DNA from: Sipunculus nudus
Lineage: Eukaryota > Annelida > Sipuncula > Golfingiida > Sipunculidae
Assembly (NCBI GenBank): GCA_026874595.1
Contig: CM049306.1
Location: forward strand, 57,662,019-57,726,018
Direction of reading: 5' to 3'
Length of the DNA: 64,000 bases
Part shown: positions 60,334 to 64,000 of the stretch, in pieces
How positions within the stretch are numbered: the first letter of the stretch is position 1
Layout of the letters: each line of letters starts with the position of its first letter
Translations under genes and position numbers: made by a program
Notes under the pieces: model-generated
Database searches by the model: none
Seen by the model: the letters and a program-made list of their open reading frames with translations, nothing else
What the model was told of the DNA's origin: nothing

Positions 60334-60784
60334 CTAGAAAAAGACAAAACAGAATATCAGCTTTCCTGCAATACAATATCAGGGGAAAAACACAGGACTG
60401 GACTGTATATGAGGCCATGAAAAAGATCATATACCCATGTCAGCAATGCAAACATGTTATATGGATCATTACAGGCCAGTCAACATTTCTCAATTTAGTG
60501 ATATGTATAACATATTACAGGGTTTGACAACTGGAGAAATGTTATTACCGTATAGCAGCCCCAGTTAACTACATATTATCAAAAAGTTTCTGTTTTTTTA
60601 CCCCCAAAAAATCCTAAAAAAATATTTGAATTACAAACAAGGCCTACAGGCCTAATGTGAACCTGTGCATTGGGAAATACACCAGGTATAATGCTTCAGT
60701 GCTGGACCATTACTTCTCATGTATATGAACAAGGCAAGTACTAAACATTTTGAATAAGAAACAATTACACAAACATCACTGCTG

Positions 60785-61140
60785 AAATTCTGGCATGGGT
60801 GCACACAACACAAAAATGATTGTAGCTGGCACCACCAGTCTTGTATACAACAAAGCTATCAGAGATATATACATATATATGCCCAATTTCAGACTGATAT
60901 ATCAAAGTCCTCCTGAAAATAAGCAGGGACACACACTGTTAAAAAATTATTGTAAGTGGCACCACCAGTCTTGTATACGACAAAGCTATTTGATATGTAT
61001 AAATATGCCCAATTTCAGGCTGATATATCAAATTCCTCTGTAGAAATAAGCAAGCACATACACTGTGCAAAAGTCATTGTAGGTGGCAACACCTGTCTTG
61101 TGAACGAGAAAGCCATCAAAGACACATAGACAGGTCAAAA
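60785..61140. repeat. Tandem repeat, about 128-bp unit, three units
   Basis: GGCACCACCAGTCTTGTATA at 60,829 and 60,959, and a diverged GGTGGCAACACCTGTCTTGT at 61,082. Each is followed by ACAAAGC or GAGAAAGCC and a CCAATTTCAG(A/G)CTGATAT phrase. Confidence 0.75.
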
Positions 61141-61199
61141 TATCAGGCCAATACATCAAAATTACCTTAAGTCCGATGCTGACCAGGCTTAGGTGAGAA

Positions 61200-61840
61200 A
61201 GGCTGTTGCCCCGAGTGAACTGTGACAAATTTGCTGGCTCAGGCTACTGCACTGAGTGAACTCATGACCTGCACCTGGCTAGACTGAGTGAACTTTTGAC
61301 CTGTATCTGGCTGCACTGAGTGAATTCTTAACCTGTTGCAAAATCTAACAGTTGGCAGTCTGCCAAAGCTATAAATAGATCCAGGATGAACTTTGATGCC
61401 AAATCTGATGCAGTGGGCAGTCTGTCAAAGCTATAAATATAATGCAGCTACTGCACTGAGTGAAATCCTTACCTATACCTGGCTGCACAGAGTGAACTCT
61501 TGACCTGTTGCTTAATCACATACAGTTGGCAGTCTGCCAAGGCTATAAATAGATCCAGACTGACCTTTGGCCTGTTGCCAAATCCGAAATAGTAGCCACA
61601 CCATTGCATAAGCTCACAGATTGGCTCCACCTGCAGCCCTGAGGGGCATGACACCCATGAGGTGATCACATGGTGCCCATGGTGTTCACATGTCACCTAT
61701 GAGGTGGTCACATACCTTGTGCTTTGCTGCACTGATTGAACTCTTGACCTTTATCTGGCAGCACACAATAAACTCTTGATCTGTTGCCAAATCTTAAACA
61801 ATTGGCAGTTTCTCAACCTATTTAAAGATACAGACACAAT
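61200..61840. repeat. Degenerate tandem repeats (CACTGAGTGAACTC / GGCAGTCTGCCAAAG)
   Basis: CTGCACTGAGTGAA(C/T)TC recurs about six times, and TTGGCAGTCTGCCAA(A/G)GCTA, itself partly palindromic, about three times. No mobile-element ends seen. Confidence 0.6.
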
Positions 61841-61849
61841 CTTGGCCTG

Positions 61850-64000
61850 TTGGTAAATCTGCTTTTTTCAGGCTGACATGTATATTCATAAACTTTTTAT
61901 CAGAAATATCTAGAATAAAAAAAGATGCAGTTCTTTCATTGTTAAAAGTCCAACAATTCTGCCAAAAATCATTCAAGTAAACTTGAACAAAGGCCACCTA
62001 AGAATAATTTTTGTGCAATGTTACAGAAGCTATAATTGAAACAATAATTTTGTAGAAGAACAGTCTTGTAGTCCTCAGTTTGAAATAGACATAATAATGA
62101 CCATAAGACCAACTTAAGTTTTCTGATATGATTGAAAGAACCATGTCCTAGGATAATTCTTTTGAAAAATTGAATGATTCAACTTAAAAGTTTCATCATA
62201 AACATTTTAAGCTGAAAGAGGCTAATATTATTAGGTTTTTGCCAATAAAAAAAACAGGTCAATGTAGGTGGCACCACAAAATCTGCAACTTCAAATATGA
62301 GTCATGTGACCAACATTTGCACAATAATGCTATAGCTTCTGTCATTTCTGAGATTACTATGTCAGTATGCTTACTTGGCCAAATGACTGTTCAAATTCGT
62401 GAAACTCCACTAAAATCCATCAAATGCAAACCATTTGAACAAACTTGAGAGGGCTTGCCTCTGGGATCATTTTTGTAAAATGATTGAACAATTTGGCTGG
62501 ACCGTTTACAAGAAGAAGACTTTTAAAGGTTTTTCTGCTTTTTCCCTATAAAATCTAAGTAAAAGCAGATAGCTGAATCCCACAACATTTGATATGTGAC
62601 AGAATATTGCATAAAATCTGGGGATGGTAGCTCCTGCTTTTCCTGAGAAATTATGGGTTAATGTACAGATGACCAATGACCCCCGTACAAAAAAAGGTCA
62701 ATGCAGGTGGCGCCACCAATACCTGAATTTCATATATGACTCATGTGACCAACACTGGCATAATATTTGGTGATGATACCTCTGGCTGTTTCTGAGATTG
62801 TCATTTTAGCATGCTTTTTTTGGACAGATGACTAAGTTCAACTTCCTGTAACTTGGCCAAATTCACCAAACATGAACTATTCGAACAAACTTGAGAGAAA
62901 TGGTATAAAAGATTTCTTCTGTTAAATATTGAACAATTTGTCTTGACTGTTTCGGAGGAGAAGATTTTAAAATTTTTTTAGCTTTTCCTCTGTAAATTTC
63001 TAAGAAAATGCAGAGTTTTCCAGCTGGCTTATTTTTTGCATTAAATTTCATGATGCTAGGTCCAGTCGTTTTCGAAATAGTATGGGTTAACTTACGGACG
63101 CCGCCAAACCATCGCATTAGCTCAAAGGTTCGCTAAAAATAACTACAGATGCATATTGAATGCAACATTGTAATAAAGATACATCTCACTGATGGCACAA
63201 TCTTGAATTAAGTTGAGTATGGATACCAATAATTTATAATCCATGTACAGCCGTCTTTATATACCGGTACCAACAGAGAGCTGTATACCTGTGATTGTAA
63301 ACATTGCCTGGAATGAGGAATATCTAAAATCATAAATCTACAATTTTTAAAAGCTCTTAAAAAACAATCTTGTCAATATTAACCATAGATAACCTGAAAT
63401 CTAAATGTCTAGAGGCATGATGTAACGGATGCTGATTAACTGGTGCCAGGCTAGATGTATCTGCTTCACACAGCTAACATATATGGTAAAATGACTCAAT
63501 TTAATCTTTATAATTCAGCCAAAATTCATTCTTTTGAACCATAAAAGACAATTATTATAATAATTATTAAGGGGATTATTCTTGTAAAATATTAAACAAA
63601 TTGGGCTCAGTGGCGTCAGTCAAAAAACATTTTGCAGGTTTATAACTCATATGGGAAAATACAGCAAAATGGCTAAGTTAAGCTTCCCATAACTCAGCCA
63701 AAAATCACTGAACCAATACCATTTGAACAAACTTGAATTATCAATATCTAAAAATAATTAATGTGTGAGATTTTAGAATTTGGCAAAGTGGTTTTTGAGA
63801 AGAAGATCTTTGTAGCCACTGAGCTAAAATGGGCTGTTATGGCATATGACTAAATTCAGCTTCCCATAACTCAGCCAAAAGTCACTGAACTGAGACCATT
63901 TGAACAAACTTCAGAAAGCACTACCCTAGGATCATTTCTGTGCGATATTAAACAATTTGGCCATATGGTTTCAGAGAAGAAGTTTTTTGTAGCCCTCAGT
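61850..64000. repeat. Repeat-rich region before exon 1, runs off the window
   Basis: The phrase CCATTTGAACAAACTTGA or close forms recurs near 62,430, 62,877, 63,718 and 63,897, preceded by AACTC(A/T).GCCAAAA. CAGGTGGCGCCACCAA lies at 62,704, and TTACGGACGCCGCCAAACCA near 63,095 resembles an element end. The spacing of the last two is about 180 bp. It includes no recognisable exon, so the Ig-like exon expected before exon 1 is not here. Confidence 0.55.

Overview
The window is animal nuclear DNA, AT-rich and intron-dense, most likely from a mollusc and probably a bivalve. That guess rests on the repeats: tandem arrays of 180 and 337 bp inside short mobile elements, runs of GGAC/GACA at element ends, and intronic AAGGTCA-rich repeats. 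It is an inference, not a proof.

Almost everything that codes lies on the minus strand and belongs to one very large gene that crosses both ends of the window. I can join 51 exons, reading from about 60,333 down to about 108, with compatible phases at every junction. Together they hold about 9.37 kb of coding sequence (about 3,120 residues) with no stop. The product is a secreted or surface mosaic protein of the VWDE type (von Willebrand factor D and EGF domain). The same block of about 15 exons occurs three times. Its order is: Ig-like exon, four-cysteine exon, beta-rich exon, a five-exon VWD domain, a cysteine-rich region, EGF-like repeat, IPT/TIG-like domain, a C-Y-C cysteine motif, and a LamG domain. 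Module I lies at about 60.3-44.8 kb, module II at about 43.8-18.7 kb and module III at about 18.3-1.4 kb. Several matching exons have identical lengths in all three (64, 103, 109 and 115 nt). After module III comes the start of a C-type lectin-like domain, running off the left end.

The introns, and the 3.7 kb beyond exon 1, carry most of the other structure. They contain a Helitron-like element with a 315-338 bp array (24.5-26.4 kb) and a 180-bp array element (23.1-24.5 kb). Three copies of another element family share termini and orientation (34.3-36.8, 39.1-40.9 and 45.8-49.4 kb); the last carries a 337-bp array. There are also several MITE-like elements, a foldback element, a tRNA-derived SINE, and minisatellites of 23, 35, about 44 and about 47 bp. 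A palindromic core, GGTGGCGCCACC, recurs in several otherwise different repeat families. Another repeat family carries near-perfect DR1 nuclear-receptor half-site pairs. I found no RNA gene, CRISPR array, operon or autonomous transposase, and no promoter or poly(A) end of the gene inside the window.
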